Source: Pseudomonadota bacterium (lineage in GTDB: Bacteria > Pseudomonadota > Alphaproteobacteria > Acetobacterales > Acetobacteraceae). Taken from it: 11,630 nucleotides of DNA. Location: NCBI GenBank assembly GCA_021807975.1, contig JAKBCJ010000110.1:1-11630 (forward strand). Direction: 5' to 3'. The position numbers were made by a program, and so were the translations under genes. Under the pieces are notes generated by a model. The model had not been told where the DNA came from. It worked only from the letters and a program-made list of their open reading frames with translations, and made no database searches. Positions 1 through 5,573 of this stretch are shown here, piece by piece (positions within the stretch are counted from its first letter, which is position 1; each line of letters starts with the position of its first letter).

Positions 1-317
1 AGTTCCAGCCGGAAAAACCAGCCCTCGCCCTCGGCATCGCTGTTCACGATGGACGGGTCTTCGACGATGGTTTCGTTGATTTCGACAACCTTGCCGGCCA
101 GCGGCGCATAGATGTCGGACGCCGCTTTCACGCTTTCGACAACAGCACAGCTTTCGCCCTCTGCCACGTCACGCTCCAGTTCCGGCAGTTCCACATGCAC
201 CAGGTCGCCCAACTGCTCCTGCGCGTGGTCGGTAATGCCGACGGTGGCGATGTCGCCATCCAGCACGACCCATTCGTGTTCCTTGGTAAACCGTTTATCG
301 GCATTCTTGCTGGCCAC
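1..317 (-). CDS. gcvH: Glycine cleavage system H protein, 3' end cut by window
   Basis: Lipoyl carrier protein of the glycine cleavage system; it shuttles the aminomethyl group from P protein to T protein in the cytosol. My translation from a GTG at 317 gives 105 complete residues, beginning MASKNADKRFTKEHEWV. The family usually has about 125, so some 20 C-terminal residues lie outside the window. The lipoylation motif is visible as ESVKAAS, with the lipoyl lysine at residue 64. The conserved N-terminal TKEHEW and the GITDHAQEQLGDLV segment are also present. The GTG start is chosen because an AAGGA Shine-Dalgarno lies just upstream, overlapping the gcvT stop; no ATG sits near the conserved N-terminus. 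The gap to gcvT is only 13 nt, so the two are cotranscribed under the riboswitch. gcvP would be expected further downstream but is not in the window. Confidence 0.95.
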   Translation of the reverse strand, partial: MASKNADKRFTKEHEWVVLDGDIATVGITDHAQEQLGDLVHVELPELERDVAEGESCAVVESVKAASDIYAPLAGKVVEINETIVEDPSIVNSDAEGEGWFFRLE

Positions 318-330
318 CGCGACGTTCCTT

Positions 331-1488
331 TCAGCGTATGTATCGATGAGGTGTAAATGGCAGCGGCACGACCGTTGCCGGGATCGTCTTGCCGCGAACA
401 ATAAGGTTCAGCCGCGTCCCGTCCGCGGCAAGGTCTTTTCGCACATAGCCCATGGCGATGGGACCGTTAATCGATGGCCCGAAACCACCGGAGGTTATAA
501 CCCCAGCCTCTGTCCCGTCCTGTGCCACGATCGTCGTCTGACCCCGGGCGGGCGCGCGCCCATCAGGACGGATGCCCACCCGGCGGCGCACCGGGCCGTT
601 GTCCAACTGGTCACGAATCGCCAGTCCGCCGGGGAAATCCCAGTTCATCTTGCGGCGCTTGCCTATGACCCAGGTCAAGCCCGCCTCGACCGGCGACGTC
701 AGTTCATCCAGGTCGTTGCCGTACAGGCACAGCCCCGCTTCCAGCCGCAGCGAATCGCGAGCGCCCAGCCCGATCGGCACCACTTCGGGCTGCTGGATCA
801 GCGCGTCGGCGATGGTTTCCGCATCGGCGGCCGATATGGATATCTCGAATCCGTCTTCCCCGGTGTAGCCGGAGCGCGATACCAGGCACTCAACCCCCGC
901 GATCGTGAATGCGGCGATACCCATGAACGGCAGCGCCGCCGCCTCGGGCGACAACCGACCCATCACCGCCGCCGCCTCCGGCCCCTGCAACGCCAGCAGT
1001 GCCCGGTTTTCCATCACGGTGAGCATTTCCGACAGGTTTTCCGCCAGATGGGCGAAATCGATGGACTTGCGGCTGGCGTTGACCACCAGAAACAGACGGT
1101 CGTCGGCCAGTTTGGCGACCATCAGGTCGTCGATGATGCCGCCGGCCGGGTTGGTAAACAGGGTGTAGCGCTGGCGTCCCGGCTTCAGGCCGATAATATC
1201 GCCCGGGACCAGCGTTTCCAGCGCCATGGCCACGTTCGGACCGGTCAGCATCGCCTGCCCCATATGCGATACATCGAACAGCCCGGCATGTGTTCGGGTG
1301 TGCAGATGCTCGGCCATCACCCCGCCCTTGCAGCGCGCGGCGAGGCCGCCTGTCAGGTCGTATTGCACCGGCATGGCGTAGCCGGCGAACGGCACCATCC
1401 TGGCACCGAGCGTACGGTGCCATGAATCGAGCGGTGTGGTGAGGAGGGGCGCGGGGGTGGGATCGTCTGGCAGGGCATTGTGGGCCAC
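331..1488 (-). CDS. gcvT: Aminomethyltransferase (glycine cleavage T protein)
   Basis: T protein transfers the methylene group from the aminomethyl-lipoyl H protein to tetrahydrofolate and releases ammonia. Visible family hallmarks in order are LLTTPLDSWH, GARMVPFAGY, LHTRTHAGLFDVSHMGQ, the folate-site GGIIDDLM (probably holding the catalytic aspartate), SGYTGEDGFE, ARDSLRLEAGLCLYGNDLD, and the C-terminal SGGFGPSINGPIAMGYV with PFTPHRYIR at the very end. Two starts are possible. An ATG at 1515 gives 394 aa but has no Shine-Dalgarno and directly abuts a strong hairpin. A GTG at 1488 gives 385 aa and has GGAG six bases upstream (1495-1498); I prefer it. Compared with typical T proteins there are about ten extra residues between PVQYD and MAEHLHTR (TGGLAARCKG region). 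It is followed by gcvH after 13 nt and preceded by a glycine riboswitch. Confidence 0.95.
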   Translation of the reverse strand: MAHNALPDDPTPAPLLTTPLDSWHRTLGARMVPFAGYAMPVQYDLTGGLAARCKGGVMAEHLHTRTHAGLFDVSHMGQAMLTGPNVAMALETLVPGDIIGLKPGRQRYTLFTNPAGGIIDDLMVAKLADDRLFLVVNASRKSIDFAHLAENLSEMLTVMENRALLALQGPEAAAVMGRLSPEAAALPFMGIAAFTIAGVECLVSRSGYTGEDGFEISISAADAETIADALIQQPEVVPIGLGARDSLRLEAGLCLYGNDLDELTSPVEAGLTWVIGKRRKMNWDFPGGLAIRDQLDNGPVRRRVGIRPDGRAPARGQTTIVAQDGTEAGVITSGGFGPSINGPIAMGYVRKDLAADGTRLNLIVRGKTIPATVVPLPFTPHRYIR

Positions 1489-1499
1489 GCAGAACTCCG
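1488..1499 (-). promoter_or_regulatory. Preferred gcvT ribosome binding site and GTG start
   Basis: On the minus strand CGGAG (1499-1495) is followed by six bases and a GTG at 1488, in frame with gcvT. It is the only good Shine-Dalgarno near the conserved N-terminus and sits downstream of the hairpin at 1516-1535. This decides the start in favour of 1488 over the ATG at 1515. Confidence 0.5.
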
Positions 1500-1515
1500 T
1501 CGGACACAGGGCCAT

Positions 1516-1535
1516 CTACCGGCGGATGCCGGCAG
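1516..1535 (-). promoter_or_regulatory. Hairpin immediately upstream of the gcvT ATG; possible riboswitch expression platform
   Basis: The minus strand reads CUGCCGGC-AUCC-GCCGGUAG, an 8-bp stem (seven Watson-Crick pairs and one G-U) with a 4-nt loop. It ends at the base before the ATG at 1515 and starts about 10 nt after the second glycine aptamer. There is no U tract, so it is not an ordinary terminator. Its position suggests control of translation initiation or a spacer element; its coupling to glycine binding is inference. Confidence 0.5.
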
Positions 1536-1544
1536 CGATGACCC

Positions 1545-1730
1545 CCCTCTGTCACGGTACCTGAGAGATTCAGGGACCTTGCGGACCCTTTACTCCGTCG
1601 GTGCGAACCCCTCGCTTGCGCGTGGTCCGGCTTTCCAGAGATCCCTACCCGTTGCGGTCCTTGGTGCCTGAGCGTTTCCGGGGGCCGGTTGCGCCTTCGG
1701 CGGCGGGGCATGACCCGCACTCTCCCGCAG
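1545..1730 (-). ncRNA. Tandem glycine riboswitch (two aptamers)
   Basis: Two glycine-aptamer cores lie head to tail in the leader of gcvT on the minus strand. The first (about 1730-1655) opens GCGGGAGAGUGCGGG and closes with the signature CGGAAACGCUCAGGCACC and AGGACCGCA. The second (about 1642-1545) opens UCUCUGGAAAGCCGG and closes with CUGAAUCUCUCAGGUACC, then GACAGAGG, which pairs with the opening UCUCUG to make P1. Only a short linker (about GGGUAGGGA) separates them, as in cooperative tandem glycine riboswitches. Such elements usually turn gcv operons on when glycine is high. The expression platform is probably the segment 1516-1544. Confidence 0.93.
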
Positions 1731-1749
1731 CGGGTGCCCGGGACGACGG

Positions 1750-1779
1750 ACAATGCGCAGGTTCGGGTGCGGCTGCCAA
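1750..1779 (-). promoter_or_regulatory. Candidate promoter for the gcv operon
   Basis: On the minus strand a TTGGCA box (1779-1774, five of six matches to the sigma-70 -35 consensus) lies 18 bases before CATTGT (1755-1750, three of six matches to -10). The predicted start of transcription, near 1743, is about a dozen bases ahead of the first glycine aptamer, which fits. The -10 match is weak. Confidence 0.35.
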
Positions 1780-1799
1780 GGGGTTTTAAGCACGCCGCC

Positions 1800-1818
1800 A
1801 GGCAGACCCGCCCTGCCC
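1800..1818 (-). terminator. Weak candidate terminator hairpin after the dioxygenase gene run
   Basis: Just past the stop codon of the 131-aa gene, the minus strand reads GGGCAG, seven bases, CTGCCT: a 6-bp stem including one G-U pair. No U run follows, so as an intrinsic terminator it is poor. It may mark the end of the dioxygenase transcript or act as an mRNA 3' stabiliser. Confidence 0.25.
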
Positions 1819-1819
1819 G

Positions 1820-2215
1820 TCATCCCCGGCTCAGGAAATCGTCGGTGTATTCCCCGCGCGATACCTTCACCGCGATCCCGTCCTCGGTCCCGCAATCCAG
1901 GTTCTCGGACCCGGCGACCCGCCCCGGTTCGGCCAAATCCTCCAGCCGGTCGGCAAATCCCGCCGCGATGTCCGGCGGGACACGCCACAGGAGCGGCCCA
2001 TGGGCGGATACCTGCACGCCAGCCGGTCCGTCGGTCGCGGTCAGCAGCACATCGGCGCCGATAACCTGGCAAAACCCCAAATCGCCGAACGCCACCTCCA
2101 GCCGATCCCTGCCGAATCGCCGCAGTACCCCGCTCAGCGCTCGGATATCCTCCGCCTCGCCCAGCATCAGGATCATCGGGTTGAAGCCGCTGGGCAGAAA
2201 GCCGATCCGCATCAT
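1820..2215 (-). CDS. Uncharacterised 131-aa protein coupled to a ring-hydroxylase gene run
   Basis: I do not recognise this family. It starts with two adjacent ATGs (2215 and 2212); the first forms an ATGA overlap with the stop codon of the 58-aa gene upstream, which implies translational coupling. The protein looks like a real soluble globular protein: it begins RIGFLPSGFNPMILMLGEAED, alternates hydrophobic and charged segments, and ends GIAVKVSRGEYTDDFLSRG. It has two cysteines (GFCQV and LDCGT), no signal peptide and no membrane segment. The frame is chosen over a longer overlapping minus-strand frame because its amino-acid composition is natural while the other is arginine-rich and runs through the riboswitch. 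Position after the dioxygenase beta subunit suggests an accessory role (assembly, regulation or substrate handling), which is inference. Confidence 0.7.
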   Translation of the reverse strand: MMRIGFLPSGFNPMILMLGEAEDIRALSGVLRRFGRDRLEVAFGDLGFCQVIGADVLLTATDGPAGVQVSAHGPLLWRVPPDIAAGFADRLEDLAEPGRVAGSENLDCGTEDGIAVKVSRGEYTDDFLSRG

Positions 2216-2388
2216 GCCAGTTCAAGCACGTCTGTGGCGTGGCAGAGTTCCTCCTCGCCCGGGTAATCGCCCGACAGCAGGCGGATGCGCAGCCATTCGC
2301 CGTCACCCATATTCTCGATCACCTCCGCGCTGAGGCCCCCGGCGATCACCAGCTTTGCGCCGGCTTCGACCCGATACACGTCCAACAT
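2212..2388 (-). CDS. Uncharacterised 58-aa protein between dioxygenase beta subunit and 131-aa gene
   Basis: This small gene translates to a protein beginning MLDVYRVEAGAKLVIAGG and ending CHATDVLELA. Its AGGGGG Shine-Dalgarno overlaps the TAG stop of the dioxygenase beta subunit and lies about six bases before the ATG. Its TGA stop overlaps the ATG of the next gene as ATGA. Short alternating strands (KLVIAGG, EWLRIRLLSGDYPGEEELC) look like a small SH3-like or KOW-like beta barrel, but that is only a guess from pattern. No function is recognised. The tight spacing on both sides supports translation as part of the dioxygenase operon. Confidence 0.65.
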   Translation of the reverse strand: MLDVYRVEAGAKLVIAGGLSAEVIENMGDGEWLRIRLLSGDYPGEEELCHATDVLELA

Positions 2389-2398
2389 GCCCTTCCCC

Positions 2399-2944
2399 CT
2401 AAAACAGGATACTCAGGTTCTTCGCCAGCAGGACGTTCTGCTCCAGGATCAGTTCCCGCCGGGCGATCAGCCAGGACTCGCCGTGGCGCCGTAGCGTGTC
2501 GATGCGGCGGCCGACGAAGGTGTTCGTCTCGTACTCGACGCGATTCTGATACACCAGGAAGCGGCTTCCAACGACAACATCGGTGGCATCCTCGGACGAC
2601 GGAGACACGTCCAGCAGCCGCACGTTGCTGACCATGTGGGTGACGCGGGACAGCGGTTCCTCGGCATAATGCACGCCGGTCAGGATTTGCTCGACCCGCT
2701 TTCCCAACGTCCATTTGTCTTCGTCGAACCAGGAAATGCCCTCGCCCTGCCTGGTATTTTCCTTTTCCGCGTGCTGCCCGAACTTCACATTCCGCCGGAT
2801 CGGCATGAAGTAAACCAGGTCTTCGGCCAGCAGATCCAGCCATTCCCGGAACATCCTCTGATCCAGAAGATCGGCCTCCATATAGAGGAAATCCTCGATC
2901 TCCTGCTTCAGGGCGAACCACGCCAGGGTGTTGCGCCCGGTCAT
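2399..2944 (-). CDS. Aromatic-ring-hydroxylating dioxygenase, beta (small) subunit
   Basis: Small structural subunit of a Rieske-type ring-hydroxylating oxygenase; these NTF2-fold proteins pair with alpha subunits in alpha3beta3 assemblies. The 181-aa length is normal for the family. Family-like segments are FLYMEADLLDQRMFREWLDLL near the N-terminus, YFMPIR, a central RVTHMVSNVRLL, SRFLVYQNRVEYETNTFVGRR, and a C-terminal tail ending NLSILF, which resembles the NLSVLF ending of HcaF-type beta subunits. There is no cofactor motif, as expected. Its ATG overlaps the alpha-subunit TGA (ATGA at 2944-2941), so synthesis is coupled. The 58-aa gene begins ten bases after its stop. The aromatic substrate cannot be predicted from this subunit. 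Confidence 0.9.
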   Translation of the reverse strand: MTGRNTLAWFALKQEIEDFLYMEADLLDQRMFREWLDLLAEDLVYFMPIRRNVKFGQHAEKENTRQGEGISWFDEDKWTLGKRVEQILTGVHYAEEPLSRVTHMVSNVRLLDVSPSSEDATDVVVGSRFLVYQNRVEYETNTFVGRRIDTLRRHGESWLIARRELILEQNVLLAKNLSILF

Positions 2945-4290
2945 TCCGCTGCCTGCCGGGCGGCTTCGCCGCGCCCCAACAGGGACTCCCAGCCGTCGCC
3001 CTTCAGGTAACGGGCGTAAACATCGTAGTAGTTACGAGCGTTCTGTTCGGTGATCTGCACGCTGACATCGCCAGGGATCGGGTCGTTGTGTTTGTAAGCA
3101 CCCATCGACTGCTGGTAGTTGAACGGATACCGGCGCGCGATCGTTCCGGTGCTGGCCTTCGTTGCATACAGCCAGTTTTCCATGTCGTCCTGTTCGGTCA
3201 TCCCCGCCGGGCCGGAATACCGCATGTAGAAACGCCGCAGAACGTCCTTCACCTCGGCCGGCGCATCGGCATCGACCAGGAAGAAGCGCCACGCCTCGGT
3301 TTCCGTCGGGCTGTGCGGATGCCACACGCACAGGCCGCGCGGCTGCCGCCCGTGATACGACGTGTTCGGGAACAAATTTCCGGTGAACGGCATGATACGG
3401 GCCTTGTCGCCCAGCCGCTTCTTCCGTTCCTGGAAGCAGTGGCGGAAATATTCATCGACGATCGGATATTGCTGATACCCGGCCTGATAATCGAATTCTT
3501 CCGGCATCCAGACGCTATGGACGCCGTGCCCCTGCGGATAGCTGACCCAGACGTGCTGGCCCTTGTTGTACTCGTTGTCGCGCCGTCCCGTCTGTCCCGC
3601 CCGGGCGGAAGGGCCGATGCCGATCATGTCCACTGATCGGTGAGAGGGGTTGTGGTAGGTGTCGCCGAGGAAATTTTCCGCCGCGAACTTCCAGTTTGTC
3701 GGCAGGATCCATTTGTGGATACCGATCACCTCTGACCCGCCCGGCCGGCCGTCGCGGCAATCCAGCACCTGATCCAGGTGGTCCACCGCCTCCCCGAGAT
3801 AGGTCATGAAATCGGGCGCCTCGGCATCCCAGGATGCCCAGACTGTACCCTTATACAGATGCAGCTTTGGCGTTTCGATCAAAGACCATTCCGACCGGTC
3901 CAACTGCCCTTCGTACAGCACGCGATACAGCGGCACGCCTTGCAGCTTGCCGTCGGTCGTATAGCTCCAGGAATGATAGGGACAGACGAACAACGAGGTA
4001 TTGCCTGATTCATACCGGCACACCTTCATCCCGCGATGCCGGCAGGAGTTCAGGAACACATGCACCGAACCCTTGGTATCGCGGCACAGGATCACCGATT
4101 CCTCGCCCATGCGCGAAACGAAAAAATCGCCCGGATTCGGAATCTGACTCTCGTGCCCCACGAACAGCCATGCTCGGGTGAACAATTTCTCCAGTTCTTC
4201 TCTATGGAATTCAGGCGAGACAAAAATATCGCGGCTGATCGTACCTTTGGCAGTGTCGATCATTTGATCGATGGGCAGTATTGTTGTCAT
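2941..4290 (-). CDS. Aromatic-ring-hydroxylating dioxygenase, alpha (large) subunit with Rieske centre
   Basis: Catalytic subunit of a two-domain Rieske oxygenase that inserts O2 into an aromatic ring as a cis-diol or similar product, using electrons from a separate ferredoxin and reductase. The 449-aa length is typical. The Rieske [2Fe-2S] site is intact: C83 and H85 in CRHRG, C103 and H106 in CPYHSW. The mononuclear iron site follows NWKFAAENFLGD: bridging D210, then H213 and H217 in DTYHNPSHRS, with the carboxylate ligand probably D368 or D369 (TEQDDMENW). The two histidines are separated by three residues, whereas naphthalene and biphenyl dioxygenases have four or five. An AGGGAGGA Shine-Dalgarno precedes the ATG at 4290; moaE ends 27 nt upstream and beta overlaps downstream. 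No ferredoxin or reductase gene is present. Substrate is unknown. Confidence 0.93.
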   Translation of the reverse strand: MTTILPIDQMIDTAKGTISRDIFVSPEFHREELEKLFTRAWLFVGHESQIPNPGDFFVSRMGEESVILCRDTKGSVHVFLNSCRHRGMKVCRYESGNTSLFVCPYHSWSYTTDGKLQGVPLYRVLYEGQLDRSEWSLIETPKLHLYKGTVWASWDAEAPDFMTYLGEAVDHLDQVLDCRDGRPGGSEVIGIHKWILPTNWKFAAENFLGDTYHNPSHRSVDMIGIGPSARAGQTGRRDNEYNKGQHVWVSYPQGHGVHSVWMPEEFDYQAGYQQYPIVDEYFRHCFQERKKRLGDKARIMPFTGNLFPNTSYHGRQPRGLCVWHPHSPTETEAWRFFLVDADAPAEVKDVLRRFYMRYSGPAGMTEQDDMENWLYATKASTGTIARRYPFNYQQSMGAYKHNDPIPGDVSVQITEQNARNYYDVYARYLKGDGWESLLGRGEAARQAAE

Positions 4291-4317
4291 TCTGCCGTCC
4301 TCCCTGTGCTTTTTGTT

Positions 4318-4788
4318 TCAGCCCCAGCGGGATGCCGCCACGTCGTCCTCTTCACGGGCATCCACCCAGGCACCATTGCCGTCGGCGTAGTCTTCGCGCT
4401 TCCAGAACGGCGCTTTCGTCTTCAGCCAGTCGATCAGAAACGCCGTCGCGTCCAGCGCCGCCTGCCGGTGAGATGAAGCAGCGATCACCAGTACAATATT
4501 CTCGCCGGGCACCAGCGGCCCGACACGATGGATAATCGTACATCCCAGCAGCGGCCAACGCTGTCGTGCCCGATCCGCGATCTGCGCGATCGCCCGTTCG
4601 GTCATCCCCGGGTAATGTTCCAATGTCATACCGGTGACGTTGGAGTCAGAACCCTTCGCGTCGGCACGCACGGTGCCGACAAAGCAGCCAATGCCGCCAA
4701 TATCGGTGCGACCGGCCGTTAGCGCGGCGATCTCCGCACCGACGTCGAAATCCTCGGTCTGGACTTTGATATGCACCATCGCCGACAC
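4318..4788 (-). CDS. moaE: Molybdopterin synthase catalytic (large) subunit MoaE
   Basis: MoaE with MoaD converts cyclic pyranopterin monophosphate to molybdopterin by adding two dithiolene sulfurs. Family signatures are clear: FVGTVR (residues 36-41), LEHYPGMTE (57-65), IHRVGPLVPGE, SSHR, and LKTKAPFWKRE, containing the catalytic lysines K123 and K130 with the same spacing as K119 and K126 of the E. coli enzyme. The C-terminus AREEDDVAASRW resembles E. coli ARESDQQAAKRW. The 156-aa reading starts at a GTG (4788) with GGAG four bases upstream; an ATG at 4779 is an equally plausible start and gives 153 aa. No moaD lies next to it, which is unusual, and it precedes the dioxygenase alpha subunit by 27 nt on the same strand. 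It may be part of that transcript by position only. Confidence 0.93.
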   Translation of the reverse strand: MSAMVHIKVQTEDFDVGAEIAALTAGRTDIGGIGCFVGTVRADAKGSDSNVTGMTLEHYPGMTERAIAQIADRARQRWPLLGCTIIHRVGPLVPGENIVLVIAASSHRQAALDATAFLIDWLKTKAPFWKREDYADGNGAWVDAREEDDVAASRWG

Positions 4789-4893
4789 GGTACTCCGGGG
4801 GCCGCCCGGGTGTCCAGACGTGAACCGTCCCGTGGCCTCTCCGTCCTGGCCTTGCGTGTCCCGCCATGAAGCGAGACGCGTATCGTCAACCGG

Positions 4894-5112
4894 TCATGGG
4901 CAATAAACCGGCGTTATCTGCGAACCATCAAGGATCCAGCTATCCAGGTCGAAGTCCACGACCTCTCGCAGAAGTTGCGCTAGCCGCCCGGCCTGATGGT
5001 CCAGGATCAGCTTGCCGATCCCGGCCGTCGCCGCCCCCGCGTTCCCCAGCGTAGAGGCGGTTCGCATCGCCCAACTGGACCACCCGTTCGGCACCCGGGC
5101 CGCGTCGGTCAC
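4894..5112 (-). CDS. Doubtful small hypothetical protein (72 aa)
   Basis: A minus-strand frame from a GTG at 5112 has good high-GC third positions. Its C-terminal half looks protein-like, with KLILDHQAGRLAQLLREVV followed by DFDLDSWILDG. I recognise no family. No convincing Shine-Dalgarno precedes the GTG, and the frame stays open upstream of it without stops, so the start is uncertain. Its N-terminal half lies opposite a plus-strand peptide that may be an amidohydrolase remnant, so one of the two readings is probably a shadow. It ends 105 nt before moaE on the same strand; those 105 nt (4789-4893) hold only a GC hairpin near the moaE start. Confidence 0.3.
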   Translation of the reverse strand: MTDAARVPNGWSSWAMRTASTLGNAGAATAGIGKLILDHQAGRLAQLLREVVDFDLDSWILDGSQITPVYCP

Positions 5113-5235
5113 CGCCCCCCCCGGCAGCGTCGTGCGGGTTCGCGGACCCGCGGCGTATCGTGCCCGGGGCGGCCGCGGACTTGGTTCTGTTCCGGGGCCG
5201 GTCCATGACCGATTTGCTCGCTCGCCCGCTGGCTG
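5057..5235 (+). pseudogene. Possible C-terminal remnant of an amidohydrolase (cytosine-deaminase-like), frameshifted
   Basis: One plus-strand frame reads EAVRIAQLDHPFGTRAASVTA up to a run of eight C (5115-5122). The frame one base further on then reads PPAASCGFADPRRIVPGAA, followed by ADLVLFRGRSMTDLLARP. Read together with one C removed, this resembles from memory the C-terminus of alphaproteobacterial cytosine deaminase-like amidohydrolases (RIxHLDHP, about 30 residues, ADLVLFRxRxxTELLxRP). A stop at 4994-4996 and loss of similarity upstream mean only a fragment remains. The second half is in frame with the cupin. The family match is from recall, not a search, and the second half may simply be the cupin N-terminus. 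Confidence 0.3.
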
Positions 5236-5573
5236 ACGGCGTATCGTTCACCCTGGTGGTGGAAATCTTCCAGCCGGGCGGTAAGACCCCGCCCAACGCC
5301 CACGCCATCGCCGAAGAAGCGTTTTTCGTGATGGCGGGCAGTGGCCGGGCGTATTGCGATGGAGCAAGCAGGGAGATCGGTGCGGGGGATGTGCTGGTTC
5401 TGCGCCCCGGCACCGAACACGTCGTAGAGAACACCGGTCCCGGCAAACTCTATTGCCGGACAATGATGACCTCGAACGAAGGCTTTGCCGAACTAATCCG
5501 CGGCGGCACCCCGGTCGAACTCTCGGACGAGGACCGGCGGATCATTGCCGGTAACACCCCGAGGCCCGATTAG
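5160..5573 (+). CDS. Cupin-domain protein, single small beta-barrel
   Basis: The only supported plus-strand gene. The cupin core runs SFTLVVEIFQPGG to ENTGPGKLYCR. Motif 2 is intact (GDVLVLRPGTEHVVEN, with H87 as ligand). Motif 1 (PPNAHAIAEE) keeps H48 and a glutamate (E52 or E53) but has asparagine (N46) where the first histidine is usual. It is probably a small metal-binding enzyme or sensor, but cupins are too diverse to name a reaction. Two starts are possible: GTG at 5160 (137 aa, no Shine-Dalgarno) or ATG at 5205 (122 aa, GGGG seven bases upstream). The N-terminal part ADLVLFRGRSMTDLLARP also resembles the C-terminus of cytosine-deaminase-like amidohydrolases, which raises the chance of a fusion or remnant. 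The stop overlaps the convergent neighbour by 4 nt. Confidence 0.82.
   Translation: MPGAAADLVLFRGRSMTDLLARPLADGVSFTLVVEIFQPGGKTPPNAHAIAEEAFFVMAGSGRAYCDGASREIGAGDVLVLRPGTEHVVENTGPGKLYCRTMMTSNEGFAELIRGGTPVELSDEDRRIIAGNTPRPD

Noticed and set aside
112..1425. Long plus-strand open frame of 437 codons
   Set aside because: It is antisense to gcvT and gcvH, whose family motifs are unambiguous; its product is rich in Arg, His and Gln, typical of a high-GC shadow frame.
1590..2306. Minus-strand open frame of 238 codons overlapping the riboswitch and both small genes
   Set aside because: It is arginine-rich, runs through the glycine aptamers and lies in a different frame from the coupled 58-aa and 131-aa genes.
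4795..4809. CCGGG/CCCGG hairpin covering the moaE ribosome site
   Set aside because: A 5-bp stem of pure G and C is common by chance in DNA this GC-rich; not enough to claim regulation.
4789..4893. A moaD gene or molybdenum-cofactor RNA motif upstream of moaE
   Set aside because: No frame ends in the Gly-Gly tail expected of MoaD, and the 105 bases are too short and lack a recognisable riboswitch core.
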